From NCBI GenBank assembly GCA_024734555.1, contig JANPWX010000653.1, positions 1,922,226 to 1,986,225 on the forward strand: DNA of 64,000 nt, given 5' to 3'. The DNA comes from Trochalopteron elliotii. Taxonomy: Eukaryota > Chordata > Aves > Passeriformes > Leiothrichidae. The position numbers and the translations under genes were made by a program. Of the stretch, positions 29,201 to 41,400 are shown in pieces (the first letter of the stretch is position 1; each line of letters begins with the position of its first letter). The notes under the pieces were generated by a model. The model did not search any database, was not told where the DNA came from, and saw only the letters and a program-made list of their open reading frames with translations.

Positions 29201-30251
29201 CCAGCCATCATAATCTCATTTCTTCCAGAGGAGCAATTTTATGTCCCTCAATATTGCTAAAGACTTCTTGCTACATACATTGAAGGCCAAGCTAATTCCC
29301 CCTTGCAATGTCACTTAGACAAAAACTGTAAACAGAAGTCATGTGTCTCCAACATAAGACAGATGATCTACCCATACAGCTTTTCATAATTAATATGTCA
29401 AAATCTGTATTTAATGGTCTGGCTATAAAACCATTTCCTTTCCAGAGCCAGCAAACTGCAATGCCAGTGCTTTCTGCAATTTAACCAAAGCCACTAAAAG
29501 GTTCATGTAACACTGTGCTCATTTTCATTCTCAATATTACCTTAAGTTTCAATGATCTAATAAGATCCCAAGTTGAACCACAGCTACTTGACTTCCATAC
29601 AACAAAATCTGCTTTCCAATATTTCTTTATAAAGTTTACATCTATTAATTCTTTTCTAATACAAATATGCTATAATGAAGTCAACCATTCAGTAGCTAAA
29701 GAGCATGACAAAGTGACCACTACCTTCCTGATCCTTCTGTGAACAATATGTAACAGTACAAGGAAACATAAGATACCACACTAGCTTCAAATCATGGAAT
29801 AGTACTGCAAATGGAGCAAAAGGTTTTAAGGAAGAAACATCATAGTCCTGATTTTAAAGTAATGAGCTACACCAGCAGTAGTGTTTTTACACTTTTAACA
29901 GTATTCCTAAAACATGTTGAAAATAAGGTATTTATTTATTCTACCTTGTATTGGAGTATAAGTGCCTCAAGAAGACCTAGTTTCTGCCCCAGCAGATTGC
30001 ATGCACTGATTTTTACAAGCTTTGGTAAGCAGCTTCTTATGAAGCTCAGCCAAAGGTTCTGGGTAAGTAAATGAGGTTTTGAGGTGTTCAAAGATCTAGA
30101 ATAAGATTTGATACAAGCATACCTTGTCAAACCCAGAATATTATGGACTGTTCAGTAATAACTAATTTTTGTTTACTAAAGTAAAGAAGTTTCTTCAAGT
30201 ATAGAAATTCGAAGAGGCAATCAACAGTAACAACAGCTAAAAGAGACTAAC
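26264..30251 (-). other. NSD2: NSD2 intron within the HMG box (4.0 kb)
   Basis: AT-rich intron between the two HMG-box exons. No recognisable gene, repeat family or RNA gene was seen beyond short A-runs. Confidence 0.7.
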
Positions 30252-30743
30252 CTCATCTCTGTACTTCTGACAAAAGACCAAAAACTGAGATACTGCATCG
30301 CCCTTTCTGCTTCGTGGAGTAGACGCCGGAGTTTTCTTTCTATTGAGAGGGGAGCCTATCCCTCTTTTGGAATCTGCCTGCTCAGATGACTTTTGAGGAG
30401 TAGTATTCTTATCCTCCAACTGACTGCTCTCCTGCGTGTCATCAGTGGCAGACAGTTTTGATGTCCTTCTCCTCCTCTTGCTAGGAATGCCAGACTCTTT
30501 CATCGACTTCAGATTTGGAGTGGTTTCTTCATTTGAGTAGGATGACTCATCCATCTCCTCCAGGGGCTCCACAGCAATGCCAACCTCCTTTGCCACTCGA
30601 GGGTTAAGATGAGGTCTGTCCCTGACATAGATGAAGGTGTACTTGGCCTTGCGTTCCTCCACTGTCATGCCCACGGCTTCACTGGCTTGTTTCACTCCCA
30701 TCTCCCACTGTGGCCGCAGCTTCCCTGACACGGGCTTTAGCAT
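30252..30743 (-). CDS. NSD2: NSD2 coding exon 4 (basic linker and start of HMG box, residues 311-474)
   Basis: At 492 bp this is the second largest coding exon in the window. It starts [16 protein letters not shown] and carries a conserved [15 protein letters not shown] block (about 338-352), an acidic Ser-rich stretch, a basic cluster KRRRRTSK at about 399-406 (likely nuclear localisation), and a second Ser/Pro/basic segment with RSRKGDA. The last residues, [13 protein letters not shown] (462-474), are the first helix of the HMG box. The middle of the exon is less conserved than its ends, as expected of a disordered linker. The acceptor is TTGCAG|ATG and the donor GATGAG|GTTAGT (intron from 30251); both ends are phase 0. 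The ATG at the acceptor is internal Met311, not a start. Confidence 0.97.
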
Positions 30744-31119
30744 CTGCAACAGGAGACAACCGTGTGAGGAATCTGCCCACCTGTGACTTCAAAATGCTGA
30801 CATTAACATAAAACAATCCCAAGAGACTCACTGTCATGCAGACCTGTAATTCAGAGCTCAAATGGAGCTGTATTTGACAGTACTGATACCACACACAAAT
30901 CCATGAAGAAGCAGAAGAGCACTAATTTTTACTGAGTAACAAACAGAGGTAAATCACCCCATCCTTTGCATCTGTAAATGAAATGTGAGACTGCAAGCTC
31001 CTGTAAAACAAACTGTCTTTATGCTTTTTCTAATACCTGTTTACATCCATTATACCTGTACATAACTGCAATACTAAAATAAAAAGCTTGAAATCTTGCC
31101 TGATTTGGTAACCTCTTAC

Positions 31120-31286
31120 CTTTACTTTCTCTGCTTTAGTGAGGGCTTGTCTTGCACTCTCTTGGCATAATTGTTCAAACTGGTCTTTTTCTTTGAAGGG
31201 CACCAGGCTCTTCTCAAATATCCAGGCTCGCTCTGGGGCATCTCCAAAAAACTGAACGTGGTATTGACGAAAACTCTTTTTCTGTC
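31120..31286 (-). CDS. NSD2: NSD2 coding exon 3 (second half of PWWP1, residues 255-310)
   Basis: This exon completes PWWP1. It encodes [15 protein letters not shown] followed by the IFEKSLVPF helix start and the C-terminal helices (about residues 255-300), then a linker rich in Lys, Glu and Gln. The F-F-G-D and W residues belong to the aromatic pocket and core of the PWWP fold. The acceptor is TTTTCAG|GACAG and the donor GTAAAG|GTAAGAG (intron from 31119). It enters in phase 1 and leaves in phase 0. The intron that follows is only 376 bases. Agreement with human NSD2 is high across the whole exon. Confidence 0.97.
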
Positions 31287-32724
31287 CTGAAAATTAAAAA
31301 ACCCACATGTATTGAAGATACAGACTCTGATAAGTCTCTGCACTTTCAGACTAGAAGTCTGTAAGCTGCTGCAGTTGGCATAACAAAAGCACAATAAAAC
31401 TTTCACAAATCCACTTAAACCAGTCTGAAAGTCTCTGAGATATTATGTATGAAGTCTGACCTAAAAGCTCAATAGTTTAATTCCCAGCAAGAACATGCTT
31501 GGCTAAATTAACTTGAGGTTACAATCACCTGCCAGTTTTCCACGTATATTAACTTTACATGTAGGTCTGGGTGTTTCTGAAAATGAATTTAGCATTCATT
31601 TCTCAATGAACACTGAAAAAGTTCCACAGCTTGGAGAGCTTGTACTCAGCCTCCCCTCTGAGTCTCCTAAACTTTATCTTTTAATATTCTTAAACAGAGA
31701 CACATACTTCATCTGTTTTTAACCCTTGCAATCAAAACTTCATATTAATCAAGATTTTTCAGGAATCAAAGAATTTAATAAAGGATTTAGCTGGCAGAAA
31801 GGACAGCGGAGGGGTAAGAGTACATTTCTGAAACCTAAATAAGAAACATTTTTTCTTCTAAAACCAAAATATTCCCTTTTTTCCTCTGGAAAAACAAGAG
31901 GAATATTGTCTCACTGTGGTGGGATACAGGCATACAACCTTTCCCTTAAAAAGCTCTCAGCTGTTCCACACAGAAGAGGGAAGAAACCACTTTCAAAATT
32001 CATCACAGCGTTCATAGTTAACAATGAATTTCTAAAAGGCAGAGGTAAGAGATCACACTTGATATGTCCTCTGACACCTTGTTCATTAGAACTTGTAGAT
32101 TTGCTAAGTGTTCAAACTATGGTCTTTAAAAATAGAAAAGGTTTTAACCTGCACTTCTGTGTTTGCAAATTCAATCCTGGTCCTGCCAGACCAGTTATGC
32201 TCCCTACAGTATCTGTGGTTCCTCCAGTGTCACCAGACCAGTTTGTCCAACACATAGACTGGACAGCAGAGGAATTCAGGTAAGGATGGACACCCATCCT
32301 TAGGTACAAATAACAGCGACAATTCTCTGTTACAGGTGACTTCAAACTAGGTCTAGATTTCATTAGGTTATTCATATACTGCATGTCTTCAGGCTTAGTC
32401 ACCAAACAGATCTAGTTGATTGCTTCATACACTGTTTTTGGGGTTCTAGAGTTTGAAAGAATTTTCTTTTTTCATGGTGATTCAGCCAATGGTTATTTAA
32501 TTAGGGGATTAATCTTGTTGTAAAATGTGACATTTGGAAGGGTAATATGAAATCAACCTAACTAATAGTATGGGCAAAAAATTTAATATATACATGTAAT
32601 GTTTTATAACAATTACAAACTTACACTATATATAAAAATATCTATGAGAACTACAATGACAAAAACGTCTATGAGGACGATAATGACTCATCTGAGATCA
32701 CATATGAGAATCTAGAGGAAGGGC

Positions 32725-32776
32725 ATAGGGATTGTCTTGGGATTGTAAACATAGGGAAAGTCTTGGGATTGTAAAC
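32725..32776. repeat. 26-bp tandem duplication (2 copies)
   Basis: Two head-to-tail copies of a 26-base unit (32725-32750 and 32751-32776) differ only around positions 7-9 of the unit. They follow directly on a looser 27-33-base repeat at 32641-32720, suggesting a small minisatellite that grew by slippage. Confidence 0.85.
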
Positions 32777-34169
32777 ATCACACATCCAGTCAGTAGTCTA
32801 ACATATGTTCCAGTGTTGCATAGTGAGAAACAACTCTCTTGCACAGTAATTACTTTGTGCTCATCAAGAAAATGTTTAAGTAGTGACTACAGAGCTCTTA
32901 TGACTTAATCTATCACTCAATCTGTCTATTTTACCAGGATGCCCTGGCTGCATACAGACATGCCACAGGCTGTTTCCAACCACCTGTAAACATCTGCCAA
33001 CAGCCCATTGGCCAAGCAGACAGACACTGTGTTCCTTTTGCACTGTAATGCTGGACAGCCGTAATTGCCTAATTAAATAGACTAAATAGTAGTGCCTACC
33101 ACTAGAATGCCTACCACTGAAGCCAGTGGTGAATCTTCAGGCATCCTCTGAGAGCTGAATTTATACCAATGCTCCTGGATAAAATCATGGCATTCATTAA
33201 CGGTTGTTACATAGGGAAACTTAATTTTTGGCCCAGAGAATCCTGAAACAACTGGTTGTTGGCAGTTTGGGAGAGTGTTCTAGGAACCCACCACTTCCCT
33301 GGTGCTTCTGTGTATCTGAGCATCTGTGGTTGACCACAGCCAGAGACAGGATATTCAATGAGATGGAGCTTTAGCCAGACTCAGCACAGACTTTCTCACA
33401 CAAAAATGTACTTCCCACAAGTTTAAAGTTATTAATTTTTATCAAGCCTCATCAGTTGGAATGATCAAATCAAGTATCAACATACAGACTGCTCAGAAAC
33501 ACTTGATCCTAAGCCTGGAAATGAGAAATACAGAGATGTAGCTCAGTATTTCTACAACTCCCTGACGAAAGACCTTTTCTTTTTGCAAGAAGAGACTTTT
33601 GACAGTGCCTAAATAATAAAAAGTAGGTGGAAGGTAAGACTGGAAATACCTACTGATGAAAATACACACAATCAGAGCACATCTAGTAGTCAGGATGGCA
33701 GCCCAGATCCTGACTGAACTCCTCAAGGAAAAGGCAGGCCCAAACCAACTCCAGAGTAAGTCTGAGAAATCACCATCATTCCCGTTAGTTCAAAGTGAGG
33801 GAAATTAACTTTACAAAGTATGTGGGCCCTTCCTTCTGTTCATATTTCACAGGCTGCATTCAGACATTTGGTACTGGGTTTTGCTGGGTCTGTTTCTTTA
33901 ATATCTGATAAAGCTGTAGTACAAAGATTCTTGATAATGAACATAAACGTTGCTCCTTTCAAGGAACAGAGTAATTGTCATGAACAAATAAACAACTCTA
34001 CTACTCTCAAAATCCATCTCTTTATGTTATAATAGACCCAATAATCCAAAGACTAAAAATGACAGGGACTGCCTGATCCAAACCCTGAAAAGACTGCTAC
34101 AAGGAAAATTTGTCTGAGGAGTCTATAATAACCATTCCAACAAATGTATTATGAATGCTTGAAAAGGTT

Positions 34170-34370
34170 CTCAAGAAGCCATTTAGTTTACTACCAATTT
34201 TGAATCTAGCTATAATCCTAGAGGTATTAATTCAATTTGTCCTTAAAAACCTCCTATGAATGAGATCTGACCATTTCTCTGAAGCATCCACCTCAATGCT
34301 TTACTGCCTTCAGCCCTTCTAACTCTTCCTTAATGTGCAATCTGAATATTTATTACTACTAAGCCTCAAA
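34170..34370 (-). mobile_element. Decayed CR1 LINE fragment, antisense to the window
   Basis: The plus-strand text follows the reverse complement of the avian CR1 3' region: a phrase like 'tttgtccttaaaaacctcc', then a decayed 'cctcaatgctttactgcc' and 'taatgtgcaatctgaat'. It is strongly diverged and truncated at both ends, so the insertion is old. It lies in the same direction as NSD2 transcription. Confidence 0.6.
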
Positions 34371-34895
34371 AGTTTCAGGTATCAGAACAGAGAACAAAGC
34401 TGCAAATGAGATTAAGAAATGGTACAGATTCATATCTAAGAATTTCACTACCCCTTGGTAGTTCCTGCACTTAAAATCAGCCAATGCTGTCTGTAGATAT
34501 CAGTATTGACTCTATGTATCACAGAAAATTTATCTGCCTGAATTATGGATTGCTTTTAGTAAACCATAATCATCAGAAATATTTAATTCCCATCAGCTTT
34601 AATAAAATGCTTAGCCTGTATCAATTCACCAAGCATCTCCACAGAAACAGTGAAAAACACAGTCAGGTTTGTTTTTCTTCTTTTTTTAACAAAGCTCCAC
34701 ACAGTTTGACAAATCACAATTTTGGTATCTTTCAGAGAACATTTGAGTTAGAAGACACACTGCTGTATGCTCAAGAACAGCATTTACATGATTTTATCAT
34801 TCCTGTTGACAAGTTGCTGATCAATTGCACAGACAAAGAACAGAATTTTTCCAAAGCAATCATTTTGTATACCTGAAGCAATCTGAATGACATAC

Positions 34896-35061
34896 CTTTT
34901 AGTTTAGTGTAGGCATGGAGAACAGGATCAGCAGAAACCATACATGGCCACCACGGGAAACCAGACACTTTTGACCACACTAGATCTCCTACATTATACT
35001 TCAACAGATGGACTTTTTCCTCTTTGACAGTACTTTGAGCTGTATCTCTCTTAGCAGGACC
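34896..35061 (-). CDS. NSD2: NSD2 coding exon 2 (first half of PWWP1, residues 200-255)
   Basis: This exon encodes a short charged lead-in and the first beta strands of PWWP1, a chromatin reader that binds H3K36me2 nucleosomes. The core [15 protein letters not shown] is visible, with the signature Pro-Trp-Trp-Pro at residues 235-238. It ends at YTKLK plus the first base of a Gly codon. The acceptor is TTTTAAG|GGT and the donor AAAAG|GTATGT (intron from 34895), so it enters in phase 0 and leaves in phase 1. The lead-in (about residues 200-217) is the least conserved part relative to human. The PWWP fold is completed by the next exon. Confidence 0.97.
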
Positions 35062-35387
35062 CTTAAAAGACAAAAAGAAAAAAAGAGCCAAACTTATCAT
35101 TAACTTTTTTCAATATGAACCAAAGGTAATAGAAGGAGGAAAATAAGAAATAGTTCATAAGAATGAAGTGCTGTCAGGTTTGCTAGTAAACAATAACTGC
35201 ATTTCATGTGTAATGAAAACTTTAAGTCATAGCTTTTGTTCTCTAACAGCGAAAAAAAATCCACATTCCAGTTACAGCTTTGTTTTTAACTAGAAATATT
35301 GCCAAGTAAGCTGTGGTTTGCCTTTATCTTTTCAAATAACTGCTGAGAAACCATCAGGAAGGCTTACTTTGATTTCAAATACGTTAC

Positions 35388-35426
35388 CTGAGCACTGGAT
35401 GTAGATGTGGTAGAGGCAATCTCCCT
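35388..35426 (-). CDS. Candidate NSD2 microexon (39 bp, phase 0-0)
   Basis: On the minus strand an acceptor (TACAG|AGGGAG) and a donor (CAG|GTAACG) bracket exactly 39 bases with no stop. They encode 13 residues, REIASTTSTSSAQ. The flanking coding exons both meet in phase 0, so including it would lengthen the protein by 13 residues between residues 199 and 200 without a frameshift. The Ser/Thr-rich product suits the disordered linker before PWWP1. Against it, the polypyrimidine tract is poor and human NSD2 has no equivalent that I recall. It may be an alternative or bird-specific exon, or a chance pair of splice sites. Confidence 0.35.
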
Positions 35427-38400
35427 CTGTATTGAATATAATTAATCAAGTTAAGTGCTATACACAAAAATGTACTATTAGATTTAAAAAAAACCTCAGA
35501 AAACCAAAACCAAACAAAACCTCCAGATTAAAACAGACTGAAATACTGTATGTCTGAATAGAAATGCCATAAATAATCAGTTTTAAAACCCCAAGTCCTC
35601 CATCTTTCAGCTGTTTTTTCACATACTGAGAACTTGTAACATGTACCATTCCCCAAATACTTTTGTGAGATTTTTTTCTGTTCCAGTTCTAGCAGTAAAA
35701 GTTTGTGGGTGCTCCATTGATTCTCTAAAGCTATTTTAGCTATTGGAAAACAATTACAGAACTATTTCCACTTCAAGGGATAGATTTAGCTACAAGGGTG
35801 TTACGTGTTCCCCTATGACAGACACATTTTTACTATATCATAACAAAATTCAGCAACACAGACATCTATTCACCACCTAAAACCATTTCACACAGCTGCT
35901 TTTTGGCTTCATCTGTTCTATTTGTTGTAAATAGAGTGCACCTTTATCTAGGCAAGCACTAACTCTGTAAAAGAGCACAGAAGGCGTCTCATTACAGACA
36001 ATGTCACATATTTTATAAAACCATGTATTTTGAATCTCCTTTTTGGTCTTCTAGCACTAAATTTATACACAACATTTATCATTCATCTTGTATAATACCA
36101 GCTCAGCATTCAGAAGTGGCAAGAAGAAGTAAAGAAGACTGTTAAGAAAGCAGAAATCTAGAATTTAGAAACAAGTACTTGGAGCATTATGCTGAATCAG
36201 AATAGGTCACTTAACCTTTTACAGATTTTCAAATCCAGAAAATACTCCCATAAATAATTACACATTATTTTCCAAACACAAACAACTAAAATCTTTGATG
36301 TGCTGCAACTGCATAGAGATTTATTTGCGACTCAAACATAGAGGTACACCCAGTCAAAACCCCTAAAACTCAACATACTCAGAAATCCATTTCTCAAAGC
36401 TTTTAAAGCTCTGCTTGGTAAACATACATATGAAGCCATGTCCTCTGATTGCTAGGGACAGTTACTCATCCAGTGATTCAGCTTTTCTGATGAATTCAGA
36501 CTTGGTTCATGTGACTCTAGCTAGAGCTGTGTTCCCATGTCTCAAGGTTTTTGGCTCTCTGAGGATTCTCTGAGATTGTCAGAAAACCCCTCCTGCGAGC
36601 TTGCCTCAAGTCCAGCATTCCCAACAGACCTAAAGGATTCCAAGCAGATGTGAAAAATCAAATGCCTTTTCTAGCAGTTAAATGCGATGTGAAAAGTTAT
36701 GCTTAAAAGCTAAAAATTAAGAAGCCCATATGTCAGGGGCAGGTCTGGAAAAACATTAATCCTAAAACACACAAACCAACTTCAGCATTTCAACTGAAGA
36801 GGTAAGATGAAATCTTTTTTCAGTGAGTCAACTTTTCAGAAATGCAAAAGTTACTCTGGAGTCTGAAACTCATTTTTAATTTATGACTCCTTGTATTCTT
36901 CAAAAAATGCAACTAAGCTACAAAGATTTATGGCTCCAGTCTGAGAGGGAGCTGGCTGGAATAATGAAAAGACTCTAGAACTGCTTCTAACTGCAGCATA
37001 ATATAAAAGGGGTGGCAGTACAGGGGTGAATATCGCACTCCAATATGACTACAAGCACTTCACAAAATTTCAGAAATGCCCAGAATTCTTCTACTATACT
37101 GGACCATGATAAAAAAACTTGAAAATGACAGGCTCTGACAAAACCTGCAAGGTTTATCTATGGCAGGCTCGGTGTACTTACCTTTTTTCCTACTGATAAA
37201 CATTCATACTATAAAAAAATGGCAAAATACTGCAAAGCATTCTATATCCATAGAGCTCTCATGAGATTTTTAAAAAGTCTATAGAAAATACCACCACTTG
37301 CTCACTTCCATCTTACTTTCCCACACCATTCTGGTTTAGCTCTATTTTCACATTCTGAGAATTGCTCTGATGCATTCAATAAGTATCTCAACAGTAAACA
37401 ATGAGGTGCAATTTCTGGCCATTCAGCTCAGGACATCAACAGTTTCTTCAATACTTCCTCTCAGAAACATTTTTGCAAACCAAATGCAGTCATATGTATA
37501 GATTTTACCTCGGTATCCAGGTAGGGTTGTTTTAATTATTAATGTGAGGAGAAAAAGAAATCATTTCCCAACAAATTTGCCACCCACTCCCCTCATGGTC
37601 TCTCCTCAGAGAGACTGAAGCTTCTTTATGAGATGCTCCCTGGTTCTGTCACTGCTAAATAAGTCTGGACTGCCCTGCATCTGCCTCATCCCACTACCTT
37701 TTACTGCAGTTTTGCCACTATTAAACCCATTTAATTGCAGAATTTCCTCTCTCCTTCCTTAATTATAGGCAAGCTCTGCAGGCCGAGGAACTCCCAGCTC
37801 AGTCACCCTAGCTGTCACCTGAGCCCCAAACTTTAAACCAGCTATGCTGAGCATCAGGAGGAAACAGCTTGGGATCAGATTACTTTTCTACTTTTCAGAA
37901 TCTGAAGATTTTGCTCCCCTTTCAAACATGAGCCTGCAGAGAATTTACATACATGGGCAACGCTGAGGTGAGGAGGTGACGACTCCCACACAGACCACTC
38001 CTAACACTGAATACACGAGCCATTCCACAGGCTTTGCACTGCTCACTATGGCACACAGAGAAATTCCTGACTTTCTGAAGTAATTTTCTGGAGTAAAGAA
38101 ACAATTGCTTGGAAAGGCAGCTAGATGGATTTCAAGTTTATTTTGTCCAGGAGGATGTGGAGTGTGAAAACTGAGTGATTCCTTTATAGCAACTGAGCTT
38201 TGTGAAATTATGACTTGAAGAGAAGCAGCACCTTACAAACTCATCTGGGCCAGCTTCAATAGGCTGAGATGGACAGAAAAATAAAACAAAATTTAACATG
38301 CCTTTCCTCTTTCCTTAGCATATGACAGATTTGTTTGTCATTCCCTCAGCACTTTCACAGGCAATGAGTGACAGGCAGATTGACAAGAATTTACAACACT

Positions 38401-41400
38401 GCTGTCAGCATTCTATCAGCTCAAAGAAGTGGCTTGGCCATAGACAACACCAGCATTTAACTAATTTTGGCTACACTTGCTCAAAAGAATCCAATCAACT
38501 TCCATTTAATTCTAATCTGCCTAAAGAATTATGATGAGACAAGAACACACCATGAATAATAGGTCATTTCAAAGCTTAAAAGTATCTTAAAATGACCAAA
38601 ACCAAACTCATTCAAGGACAGCATCTTTACTGTATTGAGAGCTTTCTTTGTAGACTCTGCTATGAACACACCATGATGAGTGTTTAGTAAACAAGATAGA
38701 AAGGTAATTTTTTTAAAAACAGCTAGAAGGTTTATGAGGTGGTGTTAGAGTACTTTATCCCTTTTAAAAGTATTCACTGGTGCTTTGTGTGCATTTCAGC
38801 TATTTTGTGTGTATATGCTCATGTGCAGACATATGCAAGAAATTACAGCCCTTCAAAATTACTGCGAATTACCTTGAGCATCAAAGAACTACTACTTCAC
38901 TATATGAACTTGAAAAGCTATAGAAATCATAAAAAAACCTTCCTGTTAATTGTCACAAAGGGATTATACAAAAAACAATGTTGAAAACTGATGAAGAGTA
39001 CATCACAAGAACTTAATGTTGGACAAAAAAGTGCAAACCATTAAGACAAGTGAAGACAGTAAATGCTCTTTCCTGTATAATGTAACTAGGAAGTACATCT
39101 TGAACAGCTTAAGCTGCAGATATCTGGTATTTCCGTTTTCATTTTCAATTCAGTTTCACTTTGCACCAAAGAACTTCCACTTTCACTCTAACAGAAGGCC
39201 CTGCTACAAACACAGATTGCTGGAGGTCCAGTTGCAGGCCAGGAGAGAAAAAAAAAAGCTCTTCACATTACAAAGAAACTAAACCAAGGTCCCTAAACAG
39301 AATATATGCAATTAAAATGTATTTTGAATTGAAGTTAGAATACAGAAACTTAGTCAAATCTATTTATTTCCTATGAAAAAAATGTAAGATTTACTATGGA
39401 GAAAGCTAAGATTGATTACTGACCCACTTGTTTTTCTCTTCCTGCTATCTACTTGTGCTGTTCTTCATCAACTAAAACTCCTATCATCTCTCATGGACCT
39501 GTGTAATGAAAACAAAAGTGAAAATGTTTTGGCTTGTCTTGCCTGTCTATCAGCACAGACAGAGAACTAAGGAAATGGTTGTAGAAAAAACTTCATTCCT
39601 TTCAGAGGTTCAGCAGAGACAGTTGGCGTGTCTGGAGAAGAAGGGAGCAACAGAACAGAAAAGATTATTTTTGTAATATTTTGCCGCTTGAATACCCCAG
39701 TGACTAAGGACATTATAACCTAAAAAAACAAAAACAAAAGCAACAGGACAACAATCCCATGCCTTCCTTCCTCAAAAAACCACCATAACAGTTTTGTTCT
39801 TAGAAAAGCTCTTGTTTTGTGAAAAATTCAGGAATTTGTATGACAAAAGACAAATCAACGTTCAGTCTTCAGCCAAAGGAATCCAGGGATACAGCTGCTG
39901 TCTCCAAGAGTGACACTGTCATTCCACACAGGGAAATGGCTGCTTCTCACTCTGCGACTGATGACAAAAATCTCATTAAATCAAATCACATCAAACCCCA
40001 AAACTACAACAACAGCTGATCAAAAGCAATGCAAACTCCTCAATAAGGTACTATTGCTTCAAATAAAAAACGTGGCAACTTAAAGTCTGTTAAGAAATGG
40101 CCAGTGCTCATTCTAAGTGACTCTGTCTATAAAAATACAGTATCCTCACAACCCTAACTGCCTCAGTGGTTGATAATTTTTTTTAAGATTATAATTCACA
40201 CATCATAGTAAATCTGTTTATCCCCCAAAGGGCCTGAGAGGCCCTATGTTTATCCATATAGCTCCCACCTTCTGGGATGTGGGGGAGTATCTTTAGATAG
40301 TAAATGATAAGTAACTGAATATATTAAGAATAAAACTAAAGGTTTTGTTATATTCTATTCACTATGTAATGGAAGAATGCTGTGCAATTACGTACTTGGC
40401 AAACCACTGCCTACATAGCCAATGTTTCAGGCAGAAGAGTAAAGAGTAAACCAGAGCCTCACAAGATTAAGGAAAAATGTAGGATTATTACTACAAAATG
40501 GAGAAGAAGGAGGAAACATGAAGAAAGAAGCAGTGAACTGGCAAAGCTTTATGTTCCATCTTCAGCAAAAAAGAAAAGGACAATTCAACAGAGAATTCAA
40601 AAGACTGCAGCTCCCAAAAGGCCACTGCACCCATATCTGCACAATTAAATCTGCAACAACCTCATAAAATATACAGTGAGGTAAAGACTACTAAGGTGAA
40701 AGAGTACATGAAATGTCTACATCAAAACAGAAAACCAAACAAACTCTATTCTGAATTGGCTTGTTAAGATTTTCAGATTTGTAATTGTTTTATACCAAAC
40801 TAGAGATTTAACTAAAATCTTCCAAATTCAATTTTGAGAGCAATTACATTAAATGTATTTCATCAAGTTATCTTTAATTTTCTTCTATTACTAACCATTT
40901 ACTTAATTTCTTATATCGCTAAAAGGTGGTCAAACTTGACAGTGTGAAAAATTATGTCTGCAGAAGACAATATATTTGACAACATATTTTCATCTTCCTG
41001 CCACAACCCAGATTATTTTTTCCCCTCAATGTGCTTAGATGGTAAAGCTATAAATTAATGTCAAAAAATGCTGAAGAAAATCACTGCAGATCTGAAAGCT
41101 CTTCTGTGCTGGCTGAGGCTGTTTGGAATCACATATTGAGTTTTATGACAACGGGTTTGTTTCTTCCATTTCTTTCCACAAACTCATCTAATGCAGTTAG
41201 TGGACAGCAGGTTGAGTATCACCATGCAGGACCCTTCTCTCCAAGAGGGAAAGCAAACAAAAGATAATAAAATTCATTTAAGTTTAGACAGAGATTCAGA
41301 ATGTAGGTTGTGGATTTTAAAACAAGACAGAAGTTCAAATTTGTCTTTCAAATCAAGCAGTAAACTCCTGGTTCCATTTCAATTCTTTTTTTTCTGGCTT

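Larger units (their letters stand above)
31287..34895 (-). other. NSD2: NSD2 intron within PWWP1 (3.6 kb)
   Basis: This intron carries an antisense CR1 remnant (34170-34370), a diverged tandem-repeat patch ending in a 26-bp perfect-spacing duplication (32641-32776), and a small imperfect hairpin (33107-33144). No other gene was seen. Confidence 0.8.

Noticed and set aside
40382..40648. 88-codon Lys/Arg-rich open frame on the plus strand
   Set aside because: Composition follows local purine-rich sequence; no family resemblance and no supporting splice or promoter signals.
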